Notes: generated from the sequence alone by a model not told the origin. DNA of 64,000 nt from Chryseobacterium sp. S0630 (GCF_024158915.1 NZ_JAMZGF010000001.1:145078-209077); one strand, 5' to 3'. Counted from the stretch's first letter, positions 35,707 through 45,543 are shown. Program-made: numbers and translations.

Positions 35707-38283
35707 TTAAAATCCCATGAATCTAATTCCTGAGGTTAAATAATAACAATGGACACATGGAGGTTGTAATTTATCGGGAATTCTTAAATATCTGTTGTAT
35801 CCGATAATATCATGAAAGACTGCTTCTCCCAGCTTTCCTTCAGGATCAATAGTAGTTAACAGCCTATCTAATGCTCTGATCTCTCCATGAGACCCCATTG
35901 CACCAGCCCTTAATATGTCAATTTCTTCAGCAGGAACCCCTTTCATTTTTAAACGCGCAATGTGCTTTTCCAACCTTATTTTAAGAGTAGGGTGGATATT
36001 ATCAATGAAGTTTTTATATACTTCACCTTTTCCTTTTCCTATTTCTGCTTTCAAGAAATTGGTTTCAGTTGAAATATACCTTATTCCATTTTTTACATAA
36101 ATGAAACCACTTATCATTGTTTTTTCGAAAATAACACCAGCATCGAAAGTAGAAAGAATTTTGGCAGCATCTATATTCACCTTTTCTACGAGGCTTCTAC
36201 CCCAATCTCCATATTTATTATAAGCTTCTGCTTCAGTAAGTAAATCTTTTAAATTACTTGTAGGATATATTTTACCATATGTAAGAAGTTCTTCAGCTGC
36301 TTTAATAAATTCCTTTGGGTTATTAAGATGCTTCAATAGCTTGTTGGCCTCTTTATAAAACTCTGATTTTTGAGCCCTTGTAATTATTTCACCTTTATAT
36401 ACTATAGCAATCTCGTTATTAACTTCTTCTACAACCTTATTTTTTACAATTCTTTGAGTTTTGAACTGTCCTTCTATAAGGAACATGCCATATTTATTTA
36501 GCATTTTTGATTTAGCTTCGTTTACAAGACCTCTTGTTGCATCTATTAATTCCTTGTTTGTCAGGAGTACCTTAAATGTATTTTTGGTAAAGTTAGAAAT
36601 TTCTCTTTCAAGCATTACTTTTACCATGCAGCTCATTACAAAATTCTTTACTTCTGCTCTGGTTTCTTCGGCTAATATCTTTCCCCCTATTTTGTATAAT
36701 TGTTGTACTACGGCTGTTGTAGCTGTTGCATAACCTGCTGTTTTATAAATTTTCTCCCATATATCCAGAAATTCTTTCGTTAGGTTATCTTTGGCTAATT
36801 GAATTCCCAAATCTCCTAAAGCGATAGCTCCGTCTACAGCTACTAACATTCCCCAAAATGTAATGGAGCTGGCTCCTTCAGCAGCTAATAAACTTGTTCC
36901 AAGAGTTTCTACAGCTAATGCAATCGCCAACATGTTTATTCCAATTCTGATTGCACTGGCCAGTCCTTCCATATTTTTCTGATGCTGTTTATCATAGAGA
37001 AACAATGCAGGTACAAATAAGAGACTTTGAGTTTCTTCTTCTATCACAATAATAATATCTAGTGGATTTAGTTTTATTGCTCTTGTTGTAATGGTATTAC
37101 TACCAATATCCATGATAACACTTCCGGTATCTATTAACTGTTCGTCTGTAATATATTTTTGTTGAACATAGTATTTGTTTTTGTCCTCTTTTAGATTGGA
37201 CTCTATTTTTTCCAGACTTACAAAAGATTTTTTCCCAACTGAAAAAAGATGATTAGTAAAAGTGAAGCTATCTTTTGCGATATGAGAGAATGAATTAATG
37301 ATACTTATAAAGGCCATTTTACAAGGAACCTCCTGTCCCATAAAAGCTATCTCATCATCCAAAGCATGATAGAGGTTAACTACAAAACTTTGGTTTTTAT
37401 TGAACTGTTGCATCAAAAATGAGATTCGTTGAGGAGTGTTAAATGCAAATAATGCTTTCATTAACGCAGGACTGGCATCTCTTACAAAACTGAAAAAACC
37501 GTTTACATCATAGCTATAAAAAGAACAAATGTTTTTCCATAAAACTTCAGGTTTTAAGCTGGATAATGTGAAATCAGGGGCGTTTTCATATAACCAAATA
37601 AGTTGTTTAATATCTGTACACCTTTCAATTAATGGAATATATTTGTTGTTAATTAATTGTTGGAACCATTCAGGGGTATCTCCTTGGATTTCTTTGATTA
37701 AGTAATATATATCCGTAATGTTTTCACTGAAAAGCATGATGCCAACATATTTATCATTAATGCTAAATGCATTTTCTGAAGTTGTTGATTGTACGGAATT
37801 CCGATACTGTTCTGTATTTTTATAAAAGTATGCTGCCTTACACTTTATTTGTTCCTGGTTGCTGTCAATTTGAAAAGATATTGATATTGTATTATCAATA
37901 TTATCTATTTTTCTATTGATACCACAGCTAATCGATGTTGTAATTTTCTGTTTATAAGAGTTGATATAAGAAAAAGGAATTGTCTCATTAACTTTTCTCT
38001 TTACATCAACCACACCATCTGTACCAATTACAACACTTTCATTAATTATTTTTGTTGGGGCAATAAAGGTATTCCAGTCTAAAGGTTCTTCTATACCTGT
38101 CTTCAAGTATTTAACTATCCTGGAAAAATCAATTTTTTCATTTCTTTCTAATCCATAAAAATCTTCTGAATATTTACCAGATTTTTTTTTGGGTAGCCCT
38201 AGCGGAGGAATAGCTTTTATGACTTGAGATGGAGAGGAAATATCCTGTATTTTTGGAACTTTTAATGCTTTTATTGTGCTCAT
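35707..38283 (-). CDS. Polymorphic-toxin-like protein with C-terminal deaminase-fold domain
   Basis: A large protein (858 residues) with no signal peptide. The N-terminal half is of unknown family; a hydrophobic, Ala/Gly-rich stretch follows (about residues 440-530), then a charged helical linker. The last 60 residues hold HGE (His799, Glu801) and PCVHC (Cys843, Cys846), the zinc and proton-transfer pattern of cytidine-deaminase-fold toxins. Such tails deaminate nucleic acid or nucleotides in target cells. It is the fourth gene of the operon from promoter B, downstream of tail-fibre-like genes and directly before a YwqK-like candidate immunity gene. Delivery route is unknown. Confidence 0.7.
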   Translation of the reverse strand: MSTIKALKVPKIQDISSPSQVIKAIPPLGLPKKKSGKYSEDFYGLERNEKIDFSRIVKYLKTGIEEPLDWNTFIAPTKIINESVVIGTDGVVDVKRKVNETIPFSYINSYKQKITTSISCGINRKIDNIDNTISISFQIDSNQEQIKCKAAYFYKNTEQYRNSVQSTTSENAFSINDKYVGIMLFSENITDIYYLIKEIQGDTPEWFQQLINNKYIPLIERCTDIKQLIWLYENAPDFTLSSLKPEVLWKNICSFYSYDVNGFFSFVRDASPALMKALFAFNTPQRISFLMQQFNKNQSFVVNLYHALDDEIAFMGQEVPCKMAFISIINSFSHIAKDSFTFTNHLFSVGKKSFVSLEKIESNLKEDKNKYYVQQKYITDEQLIDTGSVIMDIGSNTITTRAIKLNPLDIIIVIEEETQSLLFVPALFLYDKQHQKNMEGLASAIRIGINMLAIALAVETLGTSLLAAEGASSITFWGMLVAVDGAIALGDLGIQLAKDNLTKEFLDIWEKIYKTAGYATATTAVVQQLYKIGGKILAEETRAEVKNFVMSCMVKVMLEREISNFTKNTFKVLLTNKELIDATRGLVNEAKSKMLNKYGMFLIEGQFKTQRIVKNKVVEEVNNEIAIVYKGEIITRAQKSEFYKEANKLLKHLNNPKEFIKAAEELLTYGKIYPTSNLKDLLTEAEAYNKYGDWGRSLVEKVNIDAAKILSTFDAGVIFEKTMISGFIYVKNGIRYISTETNFLKAEIGKGKGEVYKNFIDNIHPTLKIRLEKHIARLKMKGVPAEEIDILRAGAMGSHGEIRALDRLLTTIDPEGKLGEAVFHDIIGYNRYLRIPDKLQPPCVHCYYLTSGIRFMGF

Positions 38284-38307
38284 CTTTTTAGTTTTTAATG
38301 TTATGAG

Positions 38308-38340
38308 AAATAAAATGGCGGATTAACCGCCATTTTATTG
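38308..38340 (-). terminator. Hairpin between the 1270-residue gene and the toxin gene
   Basis: A stem AAAATGGCGG/CCGCCATTTT with a short loop follows the upstream gene on the minus strand. The following T run is broken (ATTTTATTT), so it may attenuate rather than stop transcription and lower toxin expression. Confidence 0.55.
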
Positions 38341-38348
38341 AATAAATA

Positions 38349-41300
38349 TTAACCTAAAGTACTGGTGTCTTTTTCTCCATGCTGTAATTGTGCTTGTTCA
38401 TCTAATCTGAAACTTGTTTCAAATTCCAACTCTGATGGGTTTTCACAATTCTTAGGATCATTTTCCGGGAAAATCGGTAATGGCTGATTTACTGGAAGTC
38501 CTGTAGATTTATCCTGAAGGATCGTTAATGTAGTAGGGATTCTGGTAATCCAGTATTTACCTTGAGGTTCTCCGGTTGGCTGTCTCATTTCATCCACGAT
38601 ACTCATATACATTGGATCTCCGATTACCGGAACAGAACCGCCATTCCAGATTATTCCTGTTTCAAGGAAGAACTGAACGGCTGCTTCGAAACCCGGTTTT
38701 ACGGTAACGATAATTCTTGCCATACCTGCCTGAAGGAAGCTTCTGAATAAAGGATCCATACTTTCACTTATGTAGAATTCCTGCCAGCTCTTACGGTTAG
38801 CCCAATAATATGGGTAGAAGGTGTAATCCATGATTTCCCATTCGAATGCCTGTTCCATAAACTTGGCAAGAGCTGTATATCTGTCTAGATTTTCATTCAG
38901 ATATACCTGGAAATTATCCATGGTTGTTTTCTCGTCAGCACCATTTGTTGTTTCCTGACCTAATGTATAAAGGTAGTCCTGTAGCAAATAAGCAATACAG
39001 TTGTGCTTTAATACATCATGCTCCATATAACGATAGAAAGTATCCTGTCTTTCTTTAAGCTGTGCTTCTTTTTCTTTTTGCTCTGCGTCTAATCTTGCCT
39101 GATCTTCCTGGAATTTGGCATAAGCAGCTTCATAAGCTTTAATAATTTCGTTAAAACTATCTGTTTTCCACTTATTGATAAAAGCATCACTTAATTCGCA
39201 ATTTACGACTACTTTGATGGTATAACTTCTTACATTGTGTCCTTTCACCTGGAAAGTTACATTACCTGTGATATTGAAACCGGATGATCCTTCGCTAAAA
39301 ACAAGGTCTCCACCACGTTCAGAACGGCCAATCATATCTCCTTTTAAGTTAGAGAAGAGTACTTCAGAATAACGTGATCCTGACCATCCGCCACCTCTGT
39401 TTCTTGTTGATACGCAGTTGAAACTTGCATTTTTTCCGGCATAGTTATCCGGGATGGTAAATTGGGTATGATCAATTCCAAAATCGTCATTTGTCTGAGG
39501 AACGCTAGACGCAGTATGAATAACTTGTTTGGTTGCTTCCGGGAAAGCTTCTAAAGTTACTCCATATTCCTGAGCCCAATGCTGGATCTGTACAATAGTT
39601 GCGGATTTTGGATCTGCCATTAACCACGGCTCCGGTGCTTTTCTAGGATCTACAGGAGCTTTAAGTACCTGAGCTTTGGCAACAGTAAGAGCTAAGCGAT
39701 GTAATCTTGAAGGTTCAGGAACCATAAATTCAAACATAGTACGCTTACCATAGTTGTAGATCTGGTTTTTCATTTTCTTGTCGATCCATCTGTAAACTCC
39801 GGTAATGTGCTTAGGCTGTGCTGCTTCAGCGTTATCAGTGTTGGTTACTTTTCCTCTGTTATCATATTCATGAACATTGGTTTCCGTATATTCTTTGATG
39901 ATTTTCTGAACTCTTTCTTCTGAAATTTTAGTAAGAACTCTTTCCATTGCTCTTTCCGTGATTTCCTGAGATTTCATTACAGCCTGTCTTGTACTGTCGT
40001 GCTGTGCCGTATTATTGGCATAGTCTGCTCCAATTTCAAACTTCATTGCACTGTCATTTCCATAGCTGAATCTTGTGTAGGCAGAAATACTTTGTTGCTT
40101 TTCAATTTCTTTGGCAACTTCAGTTTGCATATCCGTTCTGGAAGTTTTGGAAGTGTCTGACATCTTTTCTGTTTCCTGAGATTTGGAAGTTGTATCTGTA
40201 ACTTCAGAATATTCTCTGGAAACGGAAGATTTGTGTCTCAGTTCACTTGCCATAACGTTCTCAATATTGGAAACCTCTCCAGGAACGTAAGCATGAACAC
40301 TTTGCACTACTTTCATATAATCGGCTACTCCAAGTCTTTTGATCCCGAAATTTTTACGTTTTTGGATGGTGCCTGGCTCAGGCGTACCTGGGTTTTCAAC
40401 GGCTGCACGCTTCAATGTAAGCATTCCTGTAAGGTTCAGGTCTTCTTTTGGATATTGTGTAGCAATCTCTCCATAGGCTAAGCTTCCGTTATCAAAAATG
40501 ATTTCTATTTTGAAATTAAAACTGCCTCTGAATCTATCTACCAAAGCTGCAGGTAAAGTAATCTTATTATCTACCACAGGAATATTGCTGTAGTTTTCCT
40601 CAAAGGTTCCGGCAGCATCTGTTGTGGCTGTAATTTTAGCATTAGCAACACTCCAAGAAACATCTTCGACTTCGAAAGAAAAATTAACAAATCCTCTGCT
40701 CCCTGACACCCTGTAAGAGCTGTGTGCATATAAGCTGTATGCCATTGGTGTTCTGGCTGTATTTTGAATAAGAGGGATTGAGGCTCCACCGATATTTGCA
40801 TACTGTTGTTCCGGAAGCGGGCTGTTTTGAAGAGCCGTTTCCATGGAAGAAGAAATATTATTTTTTACAACAAGTAAAGCATCTGCATAGCTTTCTATCT
40901 CATCATCAAGAATAATAGTTTGTGCACCTATTCTCAAAGTGTTATCTGAAAGAATCTGAAGATTTTCTGTTTCTTCTGCCAGAGAAGCTAATCCGGTTGT
41001 GGACTCTCCGAAAAGTTCAACAAAAAGGTCGAAAGATTCCGGAGAAAGCTTTGCCTGCAAATCTTCTAGATTGATTTCATTTTTGTACGTAAATACAAAT
41101 GGAGCAACTTCATATTCTTTTAAAGTGCTATAAAGACGTTCTTTTTCTTCCTCAGACATGTCCGGAGTGATTTTGCTGTCTACTTCAGCCAATTTTCTGT
41201 CATAGAGTTCTAATCGTTCTTTGTTTTCTTCCATATATCGTGAATACGCATCCTGGTATGCCTGATGTCTGGATTTATGAAATTTTTTCTGAAGTTTTTC

Positions 41301-42161
41301 CAGTTCGGAATTCAGTTTGTTCAAAGATTCTTTTCTGTGGATAGCTTTACTGGATACAAAAGAGGCTCTTGCCTCAGATTCTAATCTTTGAATCGTTCTT
41401 GCTGCCAAAGCTGGTTCAGAACCTTCAGCACTTCTTGAAGCCACTGAAGAAACGTTTTCGGTATCTTCTGAAAACAGGATAGTTGGTAATATAATTTTCC
41501 CATCCAATGCTTTTTCCAAAGGTTTTTCTCCATTAATCTTGATAATTTCCTGATCCGTAAGATCCTGATTGCTGGCAAAACCAAGCTGAATAGCCATGAG
41601 AATGTGGCTGATTGCTTCTTTAATATAGAAATCTCCCTGGGTAACAATTTGATGAATATAATTATTCCAAAGCTGGGAAAATATAGCAATTCCTTCTGTA
41701 TTTAACTGTCTGTTGGTGTTAATAAGACTTTTGTAATAGTCTGTAACGAAAGCCCAGTCGGCACTCTCTAATGTTTCTTTTTTAGAAAGCCTTCTTCCAA
41801 TCACCAAAAGATCTTTAAATGCTCCTTCTTCGATTTTCTTTTCACTTTCGAACCCTGCATTGTTAAACTCACCGGCAACCCTTTTCATTGCAGCAAATTT
41901 TAACGTTTTGGCAGGTCTTCCTGCTACTGCTGTATCAAAAATACCCGTTACTCCCTTAGGTCTGTGGATAAATCCTAAGTTTTTATCTTTAGTTTCGGTT
42001 AATTGTGGGTTTCTCAGACTTACAAATCTGAAAAGTGATTGTGATGCGTTATTGGTTGTATTCATAGGGTTTGTTTCTTTATAATTAATAATTCCTTCTC
42101 CTACTAAGGATTTTCCGACGGTAAATGCGGATTTTGCTATTGATGTATTGTTTGTTGGCAT
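38349..42161 (-). CDS. Large unrecognised protein of the tail-fibre/toxin operon
   Basis: A 1270-residue protein (from ATG 42161, MPTNNTSIAKSAF) that I do not recognise. It has no signal peptide. Visible regions are a helical, charged part (about residues 250-350, KLNSELEKLQKKFHKSRHQA), a predicted beta-sandwich part with HSSYRVSGSRGFVNFSFEVE (about 460-580), a Ser/Thr/Glu-rich coiled stretch, another beta region (NRGGGWSGSRYSEVLFSN) and an EDQARLDAEQKEKEAQLKER helix. A TTG 27 bases upstream overlaps the preceding gene and is not favoured. Operon position between a fibre-like gene and the toxin suggests a structural, carrier or translocation role; this is inference. Confidence 0.6.
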   Translation of the reverse strand: MPTNNTSIAKSAFTVGKSLVGEGIINYKETNPMNTTNNASQSLFRFVSLRNPQLTETKDKNLGFIHRPKGVTGIFDTAVAGRPAKTLKFAAMKRVAGEFNNAGFESEKKIEEGAFKDLLVIGRRLSKKETLESADWAFVTDYYKSLINTNRQLNTEGIAIFSQLWNNYIHQIVTQGDFYIKEAISHILMAIQLGFASNQDLTDQEIIKINGEKPLEKALDGKIILPTILFSEDTENVSSVASRSAEGSEPALAARTIQRLESEARASFVSSKAIHRKESLNKLNSELEKLQKKFHKSRHQAYQDAYSRYMEENKERLELYDRKLAEVDSKITPDMSEEEKERLYSTLKEYEVAPFVFTYKNEINLEDLQAKLSPESFDLFVELFGESTTGLASLAEETENLQILSDNTLRIGAQTIILDDEIESYADALLVVKNNISSSMETALQNSPLPEQQYANIGGASIPLIQNTARTPMAYSLYAHSSYRVSGSRGFVNFSFEVEDVSWSVANAKITATTDAAGTFEENYSNIPVVDNKITLPAALVDRFRGSFNFKIEIIFDNGSLAYGEIATQYPKEDLNLTGMLTLKRAAVENPGTPEPGTIQKRKNFGIKRLGVADYMKVVQSVHAYVPGEVSNIENVMASELRHKSSVSREYSEVTDTTSKSQETEKMSDTSKTSRTDMQTEVAKEIEKQQSISAYTRFSYGNDSAMKFEIGADYANNTAQHDSTRQAVMKSQEITERAMERVLTKISEERVQKIIKEYTETNVHEYDNRGKVTNTDNAEAAQPKHITGVYRWIDKKMKNQIYNYGKRTMFEFMVPEPSRLHRLALTVAKAQVLKAPVDPRKAPEPWLMADPKSATIVQIQHWAQEYGVTLEAFPEATKQVIHTASSVPQTNDDFGIDHTQFTIPDNYAGKNASFNCVSTRNRGGGWSGSRYSEVLFSNLKGDMIGRSERGGDLVFSEGSSGFNITGNVTFQVKGHNVRSYTIKVVVNCELSDAFINKWKTDSFNEIIKAYEAAYAKFQEDQARLDAEQKEKEAQLKERQDTFYRYMEHDVLKHNCIAYLLQDYLYTLGQETTNGADEKTTMDNFQVYLNENLDRYTALAKFMEQAFEWEIMDYTFYPYYWANRKSWQEFYISESMDPLFRSFLQAGMARIIVTVKPGFEAAVQFFLETGIIWNGGSVPVIGDPMYMSIVDEMRQPTGEPQGKYWITRIPTTLTILQDKSTGLPVNQPLPIFPENDPKNCENPSELEFETSFRLDEQAQLQHGEKDTSTLG

Positions 42162-42168
42162 TTTGTTC

Positions 42169-44343
42169 TTATTTTTTGGTGTATTCAAGTGTTAGAGTAA
42201 ACGAGTTGATAAGAGAATAATCGTAATCAGGCGTATTCAACAGTTCAATAATTGCTCTTTCTCTTTCAATAGTGATGTAGACTTTTGTTCGCCACTGATT
42301 ACCTGCAAATGCGGTTTTAAGATCATACCATTCGGTAAACATTTCGTTGGAGATGATAGTTTCAAGATCCGGGAATTCAGCCTTCAGATCAATTTCACCT
42401 GTTCTTGGAATCTGATCCAGATACAAGGTTTTTTTATAAACAGGCTTACCGTTGATCCATTTTCCACCCGTTAGCTCTTCTTTGGTACTGTAAGAATGCT
42501 GCTTATCTGCATATTGTTTCTGGATGTAATCATTTTCCTGAGCGTTGTCTCCAAAATAAGTTTTAGAGCTTAATCCTCTGGCATTTGTTGTTTCATGCTC
42601 TATAAGCACAGGTTCATCTATATTGGGGCTTGCAAAAATTCCTTTTACACCTCCTCCGTTTGTCTGTCTTAACGCAGCACCTACGTCACTTAGCATTAAA
42701 CGAGAGCCATGTCCATAAGCAAAAACACCATTTTCTTTACTTACAGAGACACTGGCGGCATTGGTTCCATCCAAATTACCAGAGGATATCATAGCGGATT
42801 CAGAAAATAATCCGAGGACATTTTTTACTCCATCAAGTTCATTCGTTCTATAAATGACTCTCTCTTCTGGATCTTCATCTGTAAATTGAATATTACCTGT
42901 CACCAGAGCTCCGGCTCCTGTTCCTGTTAATGGAATGAAATCGGTGAAGTCAGAAAGGTTTTTATATCCAAATACATTATTGGCATTTAGAACAGCTACT
43001 TTTGTATAAGTATTATCAGCCAAAGGTGTTCTTTTTGCAGAAACTACAGCATCAAAATCTAATGTTCTTGCAGCAAAGTCTCCACCAATTAAAGGGGTTA
43101 CAAAATCATGACGTCTTGCTACCGGATTAGATTCAATAACCAGTTTATTGAATGTTGAGCCTCCTAATGGAGCATTACAACCGATAACAACATTGTTGTC
43201 CCCCCAAACACCCATAGCATGAGTAGTAGAAGCGGCATTATATCCAATAAAAGTATTGGAACCCCATGCGCCCGAGCTTGTTGCTTTTCCATGAATCTGT
43301 CCGGCATAGGCTCCAAGGAATGTATTTTGAACCCCGTGGGTAAGCCAATATCCGGCTCCTACTCCTAAAGCAGTGTTGTACTTGCCATCAATATTTTTAA
43401 CCGCTGCTTCATCTCCAACATAAGTACATCCAAGTGCTGTTGTTGAATTTTTCCCGGATTCAGTTCCAACCATTACATTGTAACTTCCGGTTGTTAAAAG
43501 TGAGCCGCTATTTACCCCAACAAAGGTATTCCAGTCTCCGGTTGTTAAGTTTGCTCCTGCAAAGCCTCCAATAGCAATAGCACTTTGGCCGGTTGTTAAT
43601 TTTGGCAGCGTGTTATAACCGATCCCGATTCCATATAGTCCGGTATGATCCGTATTCATGTTTCCAAACCATAAAGAATACGTTGTAGGACTAAAGTTTA
43701 TTTCACCTGCTCTGCCTTGTGCTGGTTGGAAAATAATAGGCTTGGTTGTTCCATTACCTCTGTCAATAATATTTTGTAAATTATCATTCCCACTAAAAGT
43801 CGGTTTATCAGAAAGATCATTGTAACTGCCTGTTACAGCCACTTTTTTTACAGTGACTTTTTCCTGTCCTTCCTGTGATAAGGTTACACTTCCATCAGCA
43901 TTGGTTGTAGGAATAATGCTGAATTCCGAGAGATTGATTGGGAAAGACGATCCGTCATTTTGGGTAATTGTAATAATATTCTGAGAGGCATCATAAACTG
44001 CATTCTCAATGCTGATATCGCGGGTTACCAAACTGCTTAAATCTACAGATTTACTTTGCTGGACACCATTCTCACCTGTATAGAAAACAGTTAAGACATT
44101 TCCATTCAACTGTGGAGCCTGAATTGTTGTTTGGGTTTCAATTTTTTCTTTCCAAAGCTGAGCATTCTGCGGGCTTAGATTGGATGCATTTACATCTGCT
44201 TTTTGAGAGAGATCATAATCTAATTGATCCGCAGGAATCTTTTCATCTTTGTGCCAATAGGAATCATGCCACTCCCAGAATTCTTCCTGCACCGGAATAT
44301 CTCCGTTTTCGAAATATTTTTTTAATTCTTGTTTTGTTTTCAT
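42169..44343 (-). CDS. Tail-fibre-like protein with N-terminal tag and head-type repeats
   Basis: A 724-residue protein with a 36-residue N-terminal segment (ELKKYFENGDIPVQEEFWEW, then HDSYWHKDEKI) shared with the gene upstream. An NDLSDKPTF strand typical of phage tail fibres follows near residue 180, then repeats of the N(T/V)xxGxxxG type (WNTFVGVNSGSLLTTGSYNV, NTALGVGAGYWLTHGVQNTF), seen in trimeric fibre shafts. The C-terminal part (after about residue 620) is a small beta domain. It likely forms a trimeric receptor-binding fibre. No tail sheath, tube or baseplate genes are in the window. Confidence 0.7.
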   Translation of the reverse strand: MKTKQELKKYFENGDIPVQEEFWEWHDSYWHKDEKIPADQLDYDLSQKADVNASNLSPQNAQLWKEKIETQTTIQAPQLNGNVLTVFYTGENGVQQSKSVDLSSLVTRDISIENAVYDASQNIITITQNDGSSFPINLSEFSIIPTTNADGSVTLSQEGQEKVTVKKVAVTGSYNDLSDKPTFSGNDNLQNIIDRGNGTTKPIIFQPAQGRAGEINFSPTTYSLWFGNMNTDHTGLYGIGIGYNTLPKLTTGQSAIAIGGFAGANLTTGDWNTFVGVNSGSLLTTGSYNVMVGTESGKNSTTALGCTYVGDEAAVKNIDGKYNTALGVGAGYWLTHGVQNTFLGAYAGQIHGKATSSGAWGSNTFIGYNAASTTHAMGVWGDNNVVIGCNAPLGGSTFNKLVIESNPVARRHDFVTPLIGGDFAARTLDFDAVVSAKRTPLADNTYTKVAVLNANNVFGYKNLSDFTDFIPLTGTGAGALVTGNIQFTDEDPEERVIYRTNELDGVKNVLGLFSESAMISSGNLDGTNAASVSVSKENGVFAYGHGSRLMLSDVGAALRQTNGGGVKGIFASPNIDEPVLIEHETTNARGLSSKTYFGDNAQENDYIQKQYADKQHSYSTKEELTGGKWINGKPVYKKTLYLDQIPRTGEIDLKAEFPDLETIISNEMFTEWYDLKTAFAGNQWRTKVYITIERERAIIELLNTPDYDYSLINSFTLTLEYTKK

Positions 44344-44354
44344 TTGTTTAATGT

Positions 44355-45113
44355 TTAATTGATCAGTTTTCCTCCTACGATTTCCACTGTGCTGTCAAAA
44401 GAATAAGGAGAATAGGCCGTATCAGGACCTAATGTTACTTTTGTAAGCTGGTTATCTCTGAAAGCATTGTTTTCAATAGTAAGGACACTGTCGGGAATAG
44501 TTACCGAGGTAAGTTGATTATTGACAAAAGCATCAGATTTAATTTCTGTTACTCCATCCGGAATGATAATGGACTGAAGCTTGTTAGAAGCAAATGTGCC
44601 TAATTTGATATCCTTTATTCCTTTTGGTAGACGTACTTCTGTCAAACTATTTCCTGCGAATGTTTGAATACCGATGTTGGTAACACTGTCAGGAATATAT
44701 AATGAAGTCAGTTTGTTGCCGTAAAATGCCCAACTTTGGATATCTGTTACGCGGGCAGGGATCTCAAGAGTTGTTAAGCCACCTCCTGAAAATGCACTTT
44801 CCTGAATACTGATCACCGAATCCGGAATTTGTAATTCTGTAATGATTAAACCTCCGGTAAAGTTTTTTGGAATACTTAATGTTCCTGGTTTTATAATGAT
44901 TGTTCTTCTCATAAAGAATGCCAGTGAGGCATTTTTATCATTATCCATTTCAGCATAGAGTACGTTGAATGTACCATTCTCAAGGCCTGTAACTTTCCGC
45001 ATATCGATTTTTTCATCTTTATGCCAGTACGAGTCCTGCCATTCCCAAAAATCTTCCTGTTTTGGGATATCTCCATTTTCAAAATAGAGTTTTAATTCTT
45101 CTTTTGTTTTCAT
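44355..45113 (-). CDS. BspA-type leucine-rich-repeat protein with shared N-terminal tag
   Basis: A 252-residue protein that begins with the same tag as the fibre-like gene (ELKLYFENGDIPKQEDFWEW) and continues with eight or so 22-23-residue BspA-type leucine-rich repeats such as ITELQIPDSVISIQESAFSG and LTSVTIPDSVLTIENNAFRD. LRR_5 repeats mediate adhesion and binding. It is the first gene of the operon from promoter B; the next gene starts 11 bp after its stop. Swapping a fibre shaft for an LRR domain behind one tag suggests the tag docks both onto the same partner. Confidence 0.72.
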   Translation of the reverse strand: MKTKEELKLYFENGDIPKQEDFWEWQDSYWHKDEKIDMRKVTGLENGTFNVLYAEMDNDKNASLAFFMRRTIIIKPGTLSIPKNFTGGLIITELQIPDSVISIQESAFSGGGLTTLEIPARVTDIQSWAFYGNKLTSLYIPDSVTNIGIQTFAGNSLTEVRLPKGIKDIKLGTFASNKLQSIIIPDGVTEIKSDAFVNNQLTSVTIPDSVLTIENNAFRDNQLTKVTLGPDTAYSPYSFDSTVEIVGGKLIN

Positions 45114-45194
45114 AAAACGTTGTGTGATGGGTTAATAAATTAGGTGCTGTGATCTGCTTTATTTGAGCAGGCTCACTTTTGTGCCATATTTTCA

Positions 45195-45240
45195 GACATA
45201 GTTCTGGCTGTTCAGCATTTTGTGAATGGTGAATTCAAAG
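45195..45240 (-). repeat. Duplicated leader sequence, copy in operon B leader
   Basis: On the minus strand the segment runs from CTTTGAATTC through ATGCTGAACAGCC to TATGT. It matches the leader of the acidic-protein gene at 45544-45590, and in both it lies downstream of the shared promoter module. It can encode a tiny MLNS-starting peptide. Confidence 0.55.
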
Positions 45241-45288
45241 AAATTGAGAATGTTTAATGAGATTGCTGTACGGTTATTATAGAGATTT

Positions 45289-45322
45289 CAAAAGTAATGT
45301 TGAACAGCGCCAGAACTTGTCG
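45289..45322 (-). promoter_or_regulatory. Shared WYL-locus promoter module B (toxin operon)
   Basis: Core CGCCA-GAACT-TGTCG at 45308-45322 (plus-strand reading) and minus-strand -7 TACTTTTG at 45289-45296, with an 11-bp gap. About 170 bases of leader separate it from the LRR gene, the first of five genes it would transcribe. Confidence 0.72.
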
Positions 45323-45333
45323 TGTATTAGTTT

Positions 45334-45507
45334 TTATTTAAAAATATCTTCTTCGAGTATTCCTTTTTCAAAATCTTCCCTGAAGAAGTTTTCAATGTCA
45401 ATGAGATAGTTTTCATAGTCCATCTCAGCATTTTCGATATCGCTCCATTCTATCGTATAGAGATCTTCATTGAAGAGTATATCGGTATTGTGATCTGGTG
45501 TTTCCAT
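45334..45507 (-). CDS. Small strongly acidic protein of unknown function
   Basis: From ATG 45507 the product is 57 residues (METPDHNTDILFNEDLYTIE at the start, then EDFEKGILEEDIF at the end). More than a third of the residues are Asp or Glu with few basic residues, so it is highly acidic and not membrane-bound. A longer version would need a TTG at 45585 inside the duplicated leader, which I do not favour. It has its own copy of the shared promoter (module C). DNA mimicry, anti-regulator activity or immunity are possible roles for such a protein; nothing proves one. Confidence 0.6.
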   Translation of the reverse strand: METPDHNTDILFNEDLYTIEWSDIENAEMDYENYLIDIENFFREDFEKGILEEDIFK

Positions 45508-45543
45508 GTTTTGTGGGATAAGGTGTTGGTTATATTTTTTTGA

